Positions 51,966 through 61,596 of a stretch of 64,000 nucleotides of DNA are shown piece after piece; position 1 is the stretch's first letter; each line of letters begins with the position of its first letter. The position numbers and the translations under genes are program-made. Origin of the DNA: an uncultured Thiotrichaceae bacterium (GTDB lineage Bacteria > Pseudomonadota > Gammaproteobacteria > Thiotrichales > Thiotrichaceae); assembly GCA_937925855.1 (NCBI GenBank), contig CALAMO010000045.1, positions 1 through 64,000 of the forward strand, given 5' to 3'. The notes under the pieces were generated by a model. That model did no database searches. It was not told the DNA's origin and worked only from the letters and a program-made list of their open reading frames with translations.

Positions 51966-54350
51966 CTAAGTCGACTGGCGCTGCGCGCGCGCAAACGCCT
52001 CCGCCAGCGCATTATTCGACGGTGCTGTTTTATCGCTCTGCGGCGCAGGCTTATGGGCGCGCTTGGACTGTGCCTGTGTTGACGCCGAGTCAGAACGCGC
52101 CTGCCGCCGGCCCTTATTGTGCGGGGCCTGTCGCTCCACTTTACGGTTTGAGACGGCCTGCCCCCGAACACCCGCTGCGGCTGGCTCGCCCAGCTTCATG
52201 GTCAGAGCAATGCGCTTACGCTGCTCATCCACCTCCAACACCTTCACTTGCACCACATCGCCCGCCTTCACCACATCATGCGGGTCTTTCACAAAGTGAT
52301 GCGTGAGCATGGAGATATGCACCAGGCCGTCCTGATGCACGCCAATATCGACAAAGGCACCAAAATTAGTGACGTTAGTCACCACCCCTTCCAGCCGCAT
52401 CTCCGGTTTGAGGTCGGCCAGCTTTTCCACACCGTCCTTAAAGCTGGCCGTTTTAAACGTTGGGCGCGGATCACGCCCCGGTTTATCCAGTTCGGCGATA
52501 ATGTCAGTCACCGTCGGCAGGCCAAACTGCGCATCGACGAAATCACGCGGATTGAGGCTACTCAGGCGCGCACTATTACCGATTAAGCCCGGCACATCCA
52601 CACCGGTCACCTGCGCAATACGCTTTACCACACCGTAGGACTCGGGATGAACTGCCGATGCATCGAGCGGATTCTCAGCGTCACGCAGCCGCAAAAATCC
52701 AGCGGCCTGTTCATAACCCTTTGCCCCTAGGCGCGGCACCTGCAACAGCTGCTTGCGGCTGGTGAAGCGACCCTTTTCATTGCGGAAAGCTACAATATTA
52801 TCAGCCACGGTCTGATTCAAACCCGCCACCCGCCGCAACAGCGCTGCCGACGCCGTGTTCACTTCTACCCCGACCAAGTTCACACAATCTTCCACCACCG
52901 CATCCAAATTGCGCGCCAGCTGTAGCTGTGACACATCGTGCTGATACTGACCAACCCCAATCGACTTCGGGTCAATTTTAACCAGCTCCGCCAGCGGATC
53001 CTGCAAACGCCGCGCAATCGACACCGCACCGCGAATTGTGACATCCAACTCAGGAAACTCTTGCGCCGCCAGCTCCGACGCTGAATACACCGACGCCCCC
53101 GCTTCGCTAACCATCACCTTCTGTAACTTCAGCTCGGGGTGACGTTTAATGAGATCACCGCACAGCTTATCCGTCTCCCGCGAGGCAGTCCCATTACCCA
53201 CCGCCAGCAACTGCACCGCATGCTGCTGCGCCAGTCGCGCCAACACGGCAATCGATTCATCCCACTGCTTACGCGGCGCGTGCGGAAAAATGGCCGTGTG
53301 CGCCACCAGCTGCCCAGTGGCATCCACCACCGCCACTTTCACCCCGGTGCGCAACCCTGGATCTAAGCCCAGCGTGGCTTTCTGGCCCGACGGTGCCGCC
53401 AGCAGCAAATCTTTCAGATTATTACCAAACACCTCGATCGCTGCTGCTTCAGCCCGCTGCCGCAGATCACTAAGCAGCTCGGTTTCCAGCTTAGCGTGCA
53501 GCTTCACTTTCCACGTCCAGCGCACCACCTCTTGTAGCCAGCTATCGGCTGCCCGCCCCTGCTGACGAATACCGAGCTGATGCGCAATCATCTGCTCACA
53601 GGGATGCGTATCGCCATGTTCCACCTCCAGCTTAAGCTGCAATACCCCAGCATTACGCCCCCGGAACATCGCTAGCGCGCGGTGGGAAGGCACTTTTTTA
53701 AACGCTTCACTGTGGGCAAAATAATCTCGGAACTTACTGCCAGCCTCCGCTTTATCCGGCACTAAGGTTGCCATCAGCGCGCCCTGTGCCACTAAAAACG
53801 CCCGCAGCTCCCCCAACAGCGCCGCATCTTCTGCAAAGCGCTCCATCAGAATAAACTTTGCCCCCTCTAGCACGCCTTTCACATCGGCAAACGCGCCCTT
53901 AAACACCTCAGCCTGATTGCAATAAGCCGCAGCGGCGGCGAGCGGATCGGTGGTGGAATCGCTGAGTAAAGCATCCGCCAGCGGCTCAATGCCCGCCTCC
54001 CGTGCAATTTGGCCACGGGTGCGGCGCTTCTGTTTAAACGGCAGGTATAAATCTTCTAGCCGGGTTTTCGTGTCGGCAGCCTGTAGCGCCTGCTCCAGCG
54101 CTGGGCTTAACTTACCCTGCTCAGCAATCGCTTTTAGAATACTGCTGCGGCGCTCGGCTAGCTCACGCAAATAGCCCAGGCGCTCATGCAACGTACGCAG
54201 CTGACCATCATCTAAACCGCCGGTAACTTCTTTCCGGTAACGGGCAATAAACGGCACGGTAGCACCCGCGTCCAACAGGTCGATAACGGACTCGACCTGC
54301 TGCGGCTTAACGGCTAACTCAGTCGCCAAAGTCTGTGAAATCAGCATCAC
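51966..54350 (-). CDS. tex: RNA-binding transcriptional accessory protein Tex
   Basis: A 794-residue Tex/YhgF protein. The N-terminal Tex helix-turn-helix region is followed by a YqgF-like nuclease fold ([21 protein letters not shown]), HhH modules ([22 protein letters not shown] and [14 protein letters not shown]) and a C-terminal S1 domain ([28 protein letters not shown]). A basic, Ser/Lys-rich tail follows. It binds RNA polymerase and nucleic acid and affects transcription and stress survival. Its start overlaps the pyrE stop by 4 nt. Confidence 0.95.
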   Translation of the reverse strand: MMLISQTLATELAVKPQQVESVIDLLDAGATVPFIARYRKEVTGGLDDGQLRTLHERLGYLRELAERRSSILKAIAEQGKLSPALEQALQAADTKTRLEDLYLPFKQKRRTRGQIAREAGIEPLADALLSDSTTDPLAAAAAYCNQAEVFKGAFADVKGVLEGAKFILMERFAEDAALLGELRAFLVAQGALMATLVPDKAEAGSKFRDYFAHSEAFKKVPSHRALAMFRGRNAGVLQLKLEVEHGDTHPCEQMIAHQLGIRQQGRAADSWLQEVVRWTWKVKLHAKLETELLSDLRQRAEAAAIEVFGNNLKDLLLAAPSGQKATLGLDPGLRTGVKVAVVDATGQLVAHTAIFPHAPRKQWDESIAVLARLAQQHAVQLLAVGNGTASRETDKLCGDLIKRHPELKLQKVMVSEAGASVYSASELAAQEFPELDVTIRGAVSIARRLQDPLAELVKIDPKSIGVGQYQHDVSQLQLARNLDAVVEDCVNLVGVEVNTASAALLRRVAGLNQTVADNIVAFRNEKGRFTSRKQLLQVPRLGAKGYEQAAGFLRLRDAENPLDASAVHPESYGVVKRIAQVTGVDVPGLIGNSARLSSLNPRDFVDAQFGLPTVTDIIAELDKPGRDPRPTFKTASFKDGVEKLADLKPEMRLEGVVTNVTNFGAFVDIGVHQDGLVHISMLTHHFVKDPHDVVKAGDVVQVKVLEVDEQRKRIALTMKLGEPAAAGVRGQAVSNRKVERQAPHNKGRRQARSDSASTQAQSKRAHKPAPQSDKTAPSNNALAEAFARAQRQST

Positions 54351-54994
54351 AGCACCACGCCGTATTCGGCCCGATAGGCCTCAATCGCCCGCAGCACGGC
54401 CGCGTCTTGCGACGAAGCGCGTATAAAGGCAATCACCTCCGCCAAACCGGCAACGCTCAACACTGGCACGCCAAAATCGGCCTGCACTTCCTGCACTGCT
54501 GACTGACTGCCTCGGCCCCGCTCCTCCCGATCCAAACAAATGCACACGCCCCCGACGCTTGCCCCCTGCTGCTGTACCATAGCCGCCGCCTCACGAATCG
54601 CGGTGCCCGCCGTAATCAAGTCATCCAGAATGAGTACGCGGCCCGCCAGCGGTGCACCGACGATAGTGCCGCCTTCGCCATGGTCCTTGGCTTCCTTGCG
54701 ATTAAACGCATAGGGATAATCAAGCCCATGCTGCTCGTACAGCGCCAGGGCGGTCACAGACACCAGTGGAATACCCTTGTATGCCGGGCCAAACAGCATA
54801 TCGAACGCCAAGCCAGAATCGACAATCGCCTGCGCATAGAAGCGCCCGAGCTGACTCAGCGCCGCGCCGGTTTGGAAGTCGCCGAAGTTAAAAAAGTAGG
54901 GGCTGTTACGCCCAGATTTAAGGGTAAATTCACCAAAGCGCAGCACACCCTGCTGCAGGGCAAAATCGAGAAAAGCTTGCTGGTAATCTTTCAT
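54347..54994 (-). CDS. pyrE: Orotate phosphoribosyltransferase
   Basis: A 215-residue pyrimidine-synthesis enzyme (orotate + PRPP to OMP). The PRPP-binding motif [16 protein letters not shown] is intact, as are the opening [16 protein letters not shown] and GPAYKGIPL (orotate site) and the mobile loop [15 protein letters not shown]. The overlap with tex is 4 nt, so the two are cotranscribed. Confidence 0.95.
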   Translation of the reverse strand: MKDYQQAFLDFALQQGVLRFGEFTLKSGRNSPYFFNFGDFQTGAALSQLGRFYAQAIVDSGLAFDMLFGPAYKGIPLVSVTALALYEQHGLDYPYAFNRKEAKDHGEGGTIVGAPLAGRVLILDDLITAGTAIREAAAMVQQQGASVGGVCICLDREERGRGSQSAVQEVQADFGVPVLSVAGLAEVIAFIRASSQDAAVLRAIEAYRAEYGVVL

Positions 54995-55068
54995 AGTGAT
55001 CCATTATGTAAAAATGCGCACCTGACCCTGAGTGGTTTTAGCGGCGCGCTTAGTATAACGAATCCATC

Positions 55069-55758
55069 TCACGAATCCACGCGCTGAATCCACGCCAGCA
55101 CGGCACGCTGCTCCGGTAGCGGCGCAGGCGGCATCTCCGTCACCAGTCGCTGCAAATCAGCCTGCGTATCAACGTCTGTTAAGGCCGGCAAAGCATGCAT
55201 CCGCTGCGCGGGTTGGGTCATCTGCGCCCGCAGTTTCTCCAGGGTATCATCGGCGCTATACGGCACTGCCAGCCATTGCTCACGCGCGATAGGTGTATTG
55301 CCACCCAGCAGATAAAATCCACCATCATGCGCCGGGCCAAGCACAAGGCTGTCTGGCGTGCGTAGATAAGCCGCCGCCGCCAACAAATTCGCCACCGTGT
55401 TCTGTGGGCTGTCCATGCCCAGCAGCAGCACAAAATCATGCTGTGCTAGCAGCGTGTTATACACATGGCACAGGCGCTCCCCTAGCCCACCTTCACCGGT
55501 ATGTAGGCGCGCCATACCCGCCGTCTGCCACAGCGGGTGACTCAGGCCCGGCACCTCAGCAATAGCCCAATAGGTCGACAGTTCGCACGCATCCTCTTGT
55601 TCAAACTGTAACCGCGCCTCAGCCAGCAGTGCGGCCACTGCAGCCTGCGCTAATAGGAAAAATTGCTTGGCCTGTGACGGCCCGACGGTGGCGGCTAATC
55701 GGGTTTTGACCGGCGACAAGTCCGGCGTCTTGACAAAAACAGCAACCGCTCCGCGCAT
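55069..55758 (-). CDS. TIGR04282-type glycosyltransferase (DUF2064)
   Basis: A 229-residue nucleotide-sugar transferase-like protein. Features: AVFVKTPDLSPVKTRLAATVG, LLLGMDSPQNT and LVLGPAHDGGFYLLGG, the DUF2064 hallmark. The family is annotated as arsenosugar biosynthesis or rSAM/selenodomain-associated transferase 1. Its partner (TIGR04283) is the next gene upstream, 7 nt away, so the two probably act together. Confidence 0.85.
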   Translation of the reverse strand: MRGAVAVFVKTPDLSPVKTRLAATVGPSQAKQFFLLAQAAVAALLAEARLQFEQEDACELSTYWAIAEVPGLSHPLWQTAGMARLHTGEGGLGERLCHVYNTLLAQHDFVLLLGMDSPQNTVANLLAAAAYLRTPDSLVLGPAHDGGFYLLGGNTPIAREQWLAVPYSADDTLEKLRAQMTQPAQRMHALPALTDVDTQADLQRLVTEMPPAPLPEQRAVLAWIQRVDS

Positions 55759-55765
55759 CAGTATC

Positions 55766-56485
55766 TCATCCTTTATTCAACCAGCGTTTTTGCAACAGCA
55801 ATACAAATTCCGGCCAAGCCTGCTTTGCCCACAGCCGAAGGTGTAAACCTGTCGTTCGCGCCCAGCCATTGCTCGCATATTTACGGGCACTGGTAGAGAG
55901 CGCCGCACCGGTACAGCGCAGTTTAATACCCTGCTGCATAGCGCGCCACACCAGCAGGTGATCCTCACCATAGGGCACCGCATCTGGATAACCCCCTATT
56001 TCGGCAAACTGAGCGGCAGAAAGGCAGAGCGCCTGATCACCGAACGGGCTCATAAACAGGTGTGAGCGCAGCCACACCCCAAAAGCGTTCAGCCACATCA
56101 TCCGGTGACCGTAAAATTTCAAGTTAAAATAATGCAGCGCGACAGGTCGGGCGACCAGCGACTGTTGCAGCGCCTGGATATGCCGCAGGCTCAAGCGTGA
56201 ATCCGCATGCACAAACCACAGGTACTCACCACTGGCCTGCTGGGCTCCGGCATTCATACTCTCCGCCCGACTGCCCCCTCCCACACAAAGCCGCACTTTA
56301 TCGACCAGGCTGGCCTCATGGTGCTGCAATGCAATCTGCAATGCATTCAAAGTGCTATCGTCTGCTCGCATAAACAGGCACTCAAACTGGGCCAGCAAAC
56401 CCCGCTCCTCCAGAGCCGCAATATCCTGAAGCAGCACGCGCCAGCTCTCATCACCAGGGGCGAGTGGCACAATCATACTAATCAT
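55766..56485 (-). CDS. TIGR04283-type glycosyltransferase
   Basis: A 239-residue GT2-like protein. Features: ISMIVPLAPGDESWRVLLQD at the N-terminus, GSRAESMNAGAQQASGEYLWFVHADSRL (nucleotide-sugar and metal contacts) and GDQALCLSAAQFAEIGGYP. Annotated family: arsenosugar or rSAM/selenodomain-associated transferase 2. It overlaps the upstream sterol-desaturase gene by 8 nt. No arsM or ArsS gene is in the window. Confidence 0.85.
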   Translation of the reverse strand: MISMIVPLAPGDESWRVLLQDIAALEERGLLAQFECLFMRADDSTLNALQIALQHHEASLVDKVRLCVGGGSRAESMNAGAQQASGEYLWFVHADSRLSLRHIQALQQSLVARPVALHYFNLKFYGHRMMWLNAFGVWLRSHLFMSPFGDQALCLSAAQFAEIGGYPDAVPYGEDHLLVWRAMQQGIKLRCTGAALSTSARKYASNGWARTTGLHLRLWAKQAWPEFVLLLQKRWLNKG

Positions 56486-57320
56486 CGGCGCTTACCTTAC
56501 GTAGTGTAGTGGCTGTCGCTGCGGGCGTTAACGCGGCTTTACGCCGTGGTTTCATAAAAGGCATGAGCAACAGCTGTTGCCATGAGGTTTCGCCCTGCGG
56601 GTAGTCATCTAAGCCGATGTTCAGTTGGGTATGCCCAACACGCGGCTGGGCGATATACGTGCCAAACCAACGATCCCACCACGGGATATTAAAGCCGTAG
56701 TTACTGTTCGTTTCCGCCACATCAACCGAATGATGCACCCGGTGCATATCCGGGGTCACGATGAACAGGCGCAGCCACCGGTCAGCGGGGAGGCGGATGT
56801 TACTGTGATTAAATAATGCGGTACTGTTAAGAATCACCTCAAACCACATCACTGCCAACGCAGAAATACCAAACAGCCAAATCGCGATAAACTTTAGCAG
56901 CATCGACAGCAAAATCTCCAGCGGATGGAAGCGTAGCGCACTGCTGACATCCAGCCAGTTATCGCTATGATGCATTTTATGTAGCCGCCATAAGAACGGC
57001 ACTTCGTGAGAAAGACGGTGCTGCCAATAGATCAACAGATCCAGTAGGATAATTGCAGGTATCGTCCACAGCGTCACGCCGAACGCAGCCAAGTCGTGCT
57101 CTGTCACCCACAGCGCAAACGCAGTTGCAGATAAAGGCAGTACAATGCGCACCAGCAGCGTAGCGGTAAACACCATCACAAAATTAGCGCTCCAGCGCTT
57201 TATTTTTTTGCCCGTTTGGGCTGGATTCTGGCAACGCGGCCAATAGGCCTGGAGAACAATCAGTAAAGCCAGCAACGTCACGAAGCAACCTAGGCGAATC
57301 AGGATTTCATTATCTAACAT
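56478..57320 (-). CDS. Sterol desaturase/fatty acid hydroxylase family membrane protein
   Basis: A 280-residue di-iron membrane protein. The histidine boxes are visible as WQHRLSHEVPFLWRLHKMHHSDNWLD and HRVHHSV, with HSNIRLP between. Three to four hydrophobic segments are present. Members hydroxylate or desaturate lipids; the substrate is not readable. It lies between tag and the two glycosyltransferases and is probably cotranscribed with both. Confidence 0.88.
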   Translation of the reverse strand: MLDNEILIRLGCFVTLLALLIVLQAYWPRCQNPAQTGKKIKRWSANFVMVFTATLLVRIVLPLSATAFALWVTEHDLAAFGVTLWTIPAIILLDLLIYWQHRLSHEVPFLWRLHKMHHSDNWLDVSSALRFHPLEILLSMLLKFIAIWLFGISALAVMWFEVILNSTALFNHSNIRLPADRWLRLFIVTPDMHRVHHSVDVAETNSNYGFNIPWWDRWFGTYIAQPRVGHTQLNIGLDDYPQGETSWQQLLLMPFMKPRRKAALTPAATATTLRKVSADD

Positions 57321-57337
57321 ACCGTCGACTCACCTCA

Positions 57338-57991
57338 TCACACCGGCCTGACAAAGCGGGCACGCGCCGTCTCAATTTCATCCCGCATAACACAGCCTTC
57401 GACATGATCATTAATCAAGCCCATCGCCTGCATCAAGGCGAACATCGTCGTCGGCCCAACGAACTTCCAACCGCGCTTTTTCAGTTCTTTTGAGAGCGCT
57501 ATCGACTCTGCGGAGGTCGTTATACTTTGTGGTGGCAGGCGCTGGCTAGCAGCAGCTTCATAGCGCCAGAAAAAAGCCGCTAGTGAACCCTCCTGAGCCA
57601 CCATTTCTTGAGCGCGTCTGGCATTATTAATCACCGACTCAATTTTACCCCGATGGCGAATAATGCCGGCATCCTGCAACAGGCGTTCCACATCGTCCTC
57701 GGTAAACAGCGCCACCGCATTAAAATCAAACTGGCAAAACGCCGCCCGAAAATTTTCCCGCTTCGCCAGAATAGTGCGCCAGCTCAAGCCGGACTGAAAA
57801 CTCTCCAGGCACACTTTCTCAAACAGGCGCTGGTCATTCGCAACTGGAAAACCCCATTCTGTATCGTGGTAAGGGAAAAACGCGGCCACCTCACCACACC
57901 AATCACAGCGGGGCCGGCCATCGGGGCCAGGCACGGTCGCAGCGGCCAGTGTGCTCGCATTGTTTGTGGGCGTGCCCGTGTTCTCGCTCAT
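57338..57991 (-). CDS. tag: DNA-3-methyladenine glycosylase I
   Basis: A 217-residue base-excision repair enzyme removing 3-methyladenine. The zinc-binding Cys in CDWCGEVA, YHDTEWGFPVAND, FEKVCLESFQSGLSW and the C-terminal HVEGCVMR (zinc His/Cys) match Tag. About 28 extra N-terminal residues precede CDWC, perhaps because translation starts later. 17 nt upstream of the sterol-desaturase gene. Confidence 0.95.
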   Translation of the reverse strand: MSENTGTPTNNASTLAAATVPGPDGRPRCDWCGEVAAFFPYHDTEWGFPVANDQRLFEKVCLESFQSGLSWRTILAKRENFRAAFCQFDFNAVALFTEDDVERLLQDAGIIRHRGKIESVINNARRAQEMVAQEGSLAAFFWRYEAAASQRLPPQSITTSAESIALSKELKKRGWKFVGPTTMFALMQAMGLINDHVEGCVMRDEIETARARFVRPV

Positions 57992-58079
57992 CCTACCCCT
58001 CTGTTCATCAGTCTCTGTGCCAATCTGTCATCATGCGCTGAACTGTATAGCCCCTGCTCACCGGGCTGCCGCAAACTGC

Positions 58080-58829
58080 CTAGATTGCGCTAAAAATCGC
58101 GGGCGGCTGCTTTAAACCCAGAATAAAATCCTGGAAATCGCGATTAATCTCAGCGGTTGATTTACTAAGCGCCCTTTGGAGTTGAGCCTCCCACCGCGTT
58201 TTGTCTAGGTTTTCATAGAATGACCAAAACTGATTAGGCCCTAATACTTGCACTAGAAAAGCTGAAAAAGCGGCAGAAACATTGCCTTCACCGTCCGTTT
58301 GGTAATGATCTTGAAACACCTCATAGACATTCCATGAGCGCTGTGGTGTGAGTCTAGCGAGTTCATACAGCCTGACACTATTGCCCAACACAACCCGGGA
58401 CTCAAAGAAACGGCACAGCCCTTCTTCGACTCGCAAAGGCACCTGTGGATTCAGCTCATACAGAAAGTGATGCAACATTTCATGCGGCGAGGTCAAGCGG
58501 AATAGTCGGGAATATACATAATGCGAACTGCGGTTATTCCGGTTAGCGTGCCCCGCTGCGGTTAAGGAATCGTGCAGATAAACGTCCAGCTTAGTTTGCG
58601 TATTGACAAAAGGCAGGCTCTGCACCGCATACTGATGGGAACGCTCATATTCAGCCGCCGCCCGCTTAATATTTTTCGCCGCATATGATCCGGGTTGATA
58701 ATGCAGCACAAGGTGAGCCGTTTCAGTGGTCAGCCAGTGCGCGGATTCTGGCACAGGCGCTGAGGCGCAGCCCAAAAGCAGTAGCGCCCAACATAGATAC
58801 AGGTTTTTGTATGCAATAATTATTTTCAT
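58080..58829 (-). CDS. Lipoprotein with HExxH metalloprotease-like motif
   Basis: A 249-residue protein. The ATG at 58829 has AAGGAA before it and opens a lipoprotein signal with lipobox LLLGC (C21). A zinc-type motif H116-E-M-L-H120 is followed by an EEGLCRFFES segment about 20 residues on, the gluzincin arrangement seen in peptidase MA-like proteins. The substrate is unknown. It is divergent from the MFS operon and not obviously linked to tag (88 nt apart, own start). Confidence 0.68.
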   Translation of the reverse strand: MKIIIAYKNLYLCWALLLLGCASAPVPESAHWLTTETAHLVLHYQPGSYAAKNIKRAAAEYERSHQYAVQSLPFVNTQTKLDVYLHDSLTAAGHANRNNRSSHYVYSRLFRLTSPHEMLHHFLYELNPQVPLRVEEGLCRFFESRVVLGNSVRLYELARLTPQRSWNVYEVFQDHYQTDGEGNVSAAFSAFLVQVLGPNQFWSFYENLDKTRWEAQLQRALSKSTAEINRDFQDFILGLKQPPAIFSAI

Positions 58830-59118
58830 GTCATTCCTTCGAAGCATTATCTGCCGTGCTTAACGCCTACGTTGCTATAACAATACGCCATTATTCACGA
58901 CCAAGGCCAGTAAAACCAATGCGCCACCGACCAACGTATCATACCCTGGAGGCTCGCGCCGCGCCCAACACGCTCAAAGCAGCACTAATGCAACGCTAAA
59001 ACGGCGTTCATTACAGCCCACAATCTGACATCCGTCATTGACAAACACTGCGCCAGAGCAAGCCATAATACCCCCCCAACAGGGATAAGCGTGGTGTTTC
59101 AAGCCGGTTTTAGCTACG

Positions 59119-60378
59119 ATGTATTATAGTCTTTTTCAGGCCCTGCCTATGCGTTTTCTGCTGACGTTTATTCCCTTGTTTCTAGCGATTGCCTTGCTCC
59201 AGCTCAGCTCGGGTGCGATTGGGCCGCTGGATGCCTTATCAGGATTAAAACTCGGCTTCAGCACGCCGGATATCGGTCTGCTCGGTTCGGCGCATTTCCT
59301 AGGCTTCTTTATTGGTTGCTGGTGGGCACCACGTTTAATGGGCGCGGTCGGCCATTCCCGCACCTTTGCTGTCTTCGCCGCCTGTGGCGCGATTGGGGCG
59401 ATTGCACACCCGCTATTGCCCGATGCAACCTCATGGGCGCTGCTGCGGATTATGACCGGCTTGTGCATTGCCGGGTGTTATACCGTGATTGAAGCCTGGA
59501 TGCAGGCACTGCTGACCAATAAAAACCGTGGCCGAGTGATGGGCGTGTATCGCGTGGTTGATATTAGCGCCTCTTCTGTTGCTCAGCTCTTAATCGGCGT
59601 GCTCGAACCGGGCCATTATACGGCTTATAATCTACTGGCAATTTTGTGCTGTGCCTGTCTGCTACCACTCACCCTATCGACCAACACCCAACCGCCGACA
59701 CCGACCGCACCGCGCTTGCGCCCCCTGCAAACCGCACTTATTTCACCACTGGGTGCAGCAGGCGTCATCATCGCTGGGCTGACGGCGTCTTCATTTCGAA
59801 TGGTCGGACCAATATACGGCCAGGGGATCGGCCTGACTAATTTACAAATCGGTTACTTCCTCGCAACCGTACTCATCGGCGGCGCGCTGGCACAGTTTCC
59901 AGTAGGCTGGCTGGCCGATCGTTTTGACCGGCGCTGGGTGCTGACGGGTTTATCGGTGCTCAGTATTATCGTCTGCGGCAGTATCGCGCTTACCTCGCAG
60001 CAGAGCCTGAGTTTGGTCTTTGTCGGCGCGGCGCTGTTTGGGGTAGCCACCTTCCCAATCTTTTCCGTCGCTTCCGCCCATACCAATGACTTTACCGATC
60101 CAGAAAAAATGATCGAGGTAAACGCATCTCTGATGTTTATGTATGGCATCGGTGCTATCTTCTCGCCCTATGTCGCCTCTAACCTGATTGCGTGGTATGG
60201 CCCAGCGGCCCTGTTTGCGTTTATCGCATGCGCCCATTTGTTACTGGTCATCTTCAGTCTGTCGCGCATGCGGGCACGGCCGACGGTTGAAGATGATGCC
60301 CGTACCCGCTACACCTATCTACCGCGCACCTCGTTTACTATTGCCAAACTAATACGCCGCAGCAGGAAGAAACCATGA
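59119..60378 (+). CDS. MFS transporter, YcaD-like
   Basis: A 419-residue protein with 12 spans. RIMTGLCIAGCYTVIEAWMQ and NKNRGRVMGVYRVVD resemble YcaD-type transporters (E. coli has CAMIWVVVESALM...NRGRLLAAYM). An in-frame ATG at 59149 is a fair alternative start. It overlaps the next transporter by 4 nt (ATGA), so the two form an operon. The 289-bp gap upstream contains no gene that I can see. Confidence 0.87.
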   Translation: MYYSLFQALPMRFLLTFIPLFLAIALLQLSSGAIGPLDALSGLKLGFSTPDIGLLGSAHFLGFFIGCWWAPRLMGAVGHSRTFAVFAACGAIGAIAHPLLPDATSWALLRIMTGLCIAGCYTVIEAWMQALLTNKNRGRVMGVYRVVDISASSVAQLLIGVLEPGHYTAYNLLAILCCACLLPLTLSTNTQPPTPTAPRLRPLQTALISPLGAAGVIIAGLTASSFRMVGPIYGQGIGLTNLQIGYFLATVLIGGALAQFPVGWLADRFDRRWVLTGLSVLSIIVCGSIALTSQQSLSLVFVGAALFGVATFPIFSVASAHTNDFTDPEKMIEVNASLMFMYGIGAIFSPYVASNLIAWYGPAALFAFIACAHLLLVIFSLSRMRARPTVEDDARTRYTYLPRTSFTIAKLIRRSRKKP

Positions 60379-61577
60379 GCCCAACACGCAACGCGGCGAA
60401 CAGTGCCAACCGCGGCCAGACTCAAGCCGCGCTGCCTGCGGCATTGTGGGCCTTATTATTTGGCAATTTAGTTATCGGCTCTGGCGTGTTAGTCATCTTC
60501 GGCGCGCTCAACGATCTGGCGGCTTCACTCGACATATCAACGGCCAAAGCCGGGCAAATCATTACCGCTGGGGCCATCAGCATGTGCGTTTCCGCCCCTT
60601 TCATTGCCACGTTTATTGGTGCATTTGACCGCCGCAAACTGCTCACGCTCACCCTGCTGTGGTATGCCGTCTTGTTAGCACTCAGCGCATTGATGACGGA
60701 CTTCGTAGGCTTAGTCATCGTGCGCGTCCTCACCGTGCTCGCCCCCGCCATTTATACGGCTCAGTCAGCGGTCTGTGCCGGGCTACTGGTGCCGGTCGAA
60801 CAGCGCGGCAAAGCCATTACCCTGGTGATGCTGGGGTGGGGGTTAGCGATGGTGCTGGGCGTGCCGATGGCGGCCTGGATCAGCGGACATTATGGCTGGG
60901 AACCCGCCGTGCTGGTGGTCGCTGTCTTAGCGCTAATCAGCTCGGCCTGGCTGTGGTTAAAGCTCCCAGCGGGCATGCAGCCACCGGCCTTAAAGCGCAG
61001 CGACTGGGTTAAACTGTGGCAGCACCCCACATTAGTGCGCGGTGCTTGGGTCACGGTGATGTACTCCGCCGGGCAGTTCGTGCTGTTTGCTTATATGGCG
61101 CCGGTGATGCGCGATCAGGTCGGACTAAACGTTGCAGAGTTCAGCAGCGTATTGATTTGGCTCGGCCTGTGGGGTGTGGCCGGCAGTCTACTCATCAGCC
61201 AGTTTATTGATCGCCTCGGTACCCGGCGGGTGGTGCATATCTGCATGCTGATGATTGCGCTACCGCTGGCCCTGTTCCCCTTGGTGCAACAGTTCTGGCT
61301 GTGCCTGTTATTACTTGCCCCCTGGGGCATGGTCTTTATCGCGGTACACTCGACCCAACAAGCGCGCCAGATCAGCACCGCGCCCAAACTGGCCTCGGCT
61401 ACAATGGCACTCAGCACCTCGGGGATGTATATCGGACAGGGACTGGGCGCGGCGATTGGCGGCGTGATTCTGGCGGCGGGGCATATGCCATGGCTCGGGC
61501 CCGTCGGGATGGTGATTACCTTGCTGGGCATTGGCCTGAGCTTTTCATTGGCGGGTCGAAACTCTCGGTTCAATTAA
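60375..61577 (+). CDS. MFS transporter (AraJ/arabinose-efflux-like)
   Basis: A 400-residue protein with 12 spans. Family features: FGALNDLAASLDISTAKAGQ, the signature AAPFI-like segment SAPFIATFIGAFDRRKLL, and VPVEQRGKAITLVMLGWGLA. The 4-nt overlap with the preceding transporter and 19 nt to avtA indicate one mRNA. Substrate unknown; export of an amino acid or related compound would fit the neighbour. Confidence 0.87.
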   Translation: MSPTRNAANSANRGQTQAALPAALWALLFGNLVIGSGVLVIFGALNDLAASLDISTAKAGQIITAGAISMCVSAPFIATFIGAFDRRKLLTLTLLWYAVLLALSALMTDFVGLVIVRVLTVLAPAIYTAQSAVCAGLLVPVEQRGKAITLVMLGWGLAMVLGVPMAAWISGHYGWEPAVLVVAVLALISSAWLWLKLPAGMQPPALKRSDWVKLWQHPTLVRGAWVTVMYSAGQFVLFAYMAPVMRDQVGLNVAEFSSVLIWLGLWGVAGSLLISQFIDRLGTRRVVHICMLMIALPLALFPLVQQFWLCLLLLAPWGMVFIAVHSTQQARQISTAPKLASATMALSTSGMYIGQGLGAAIGGVILAAGHMPWLGPVGMVITLLGIGLSFSLAGRNSRFN

Positions 61578-61596
61578 ACACAAGGATAAAACACCT

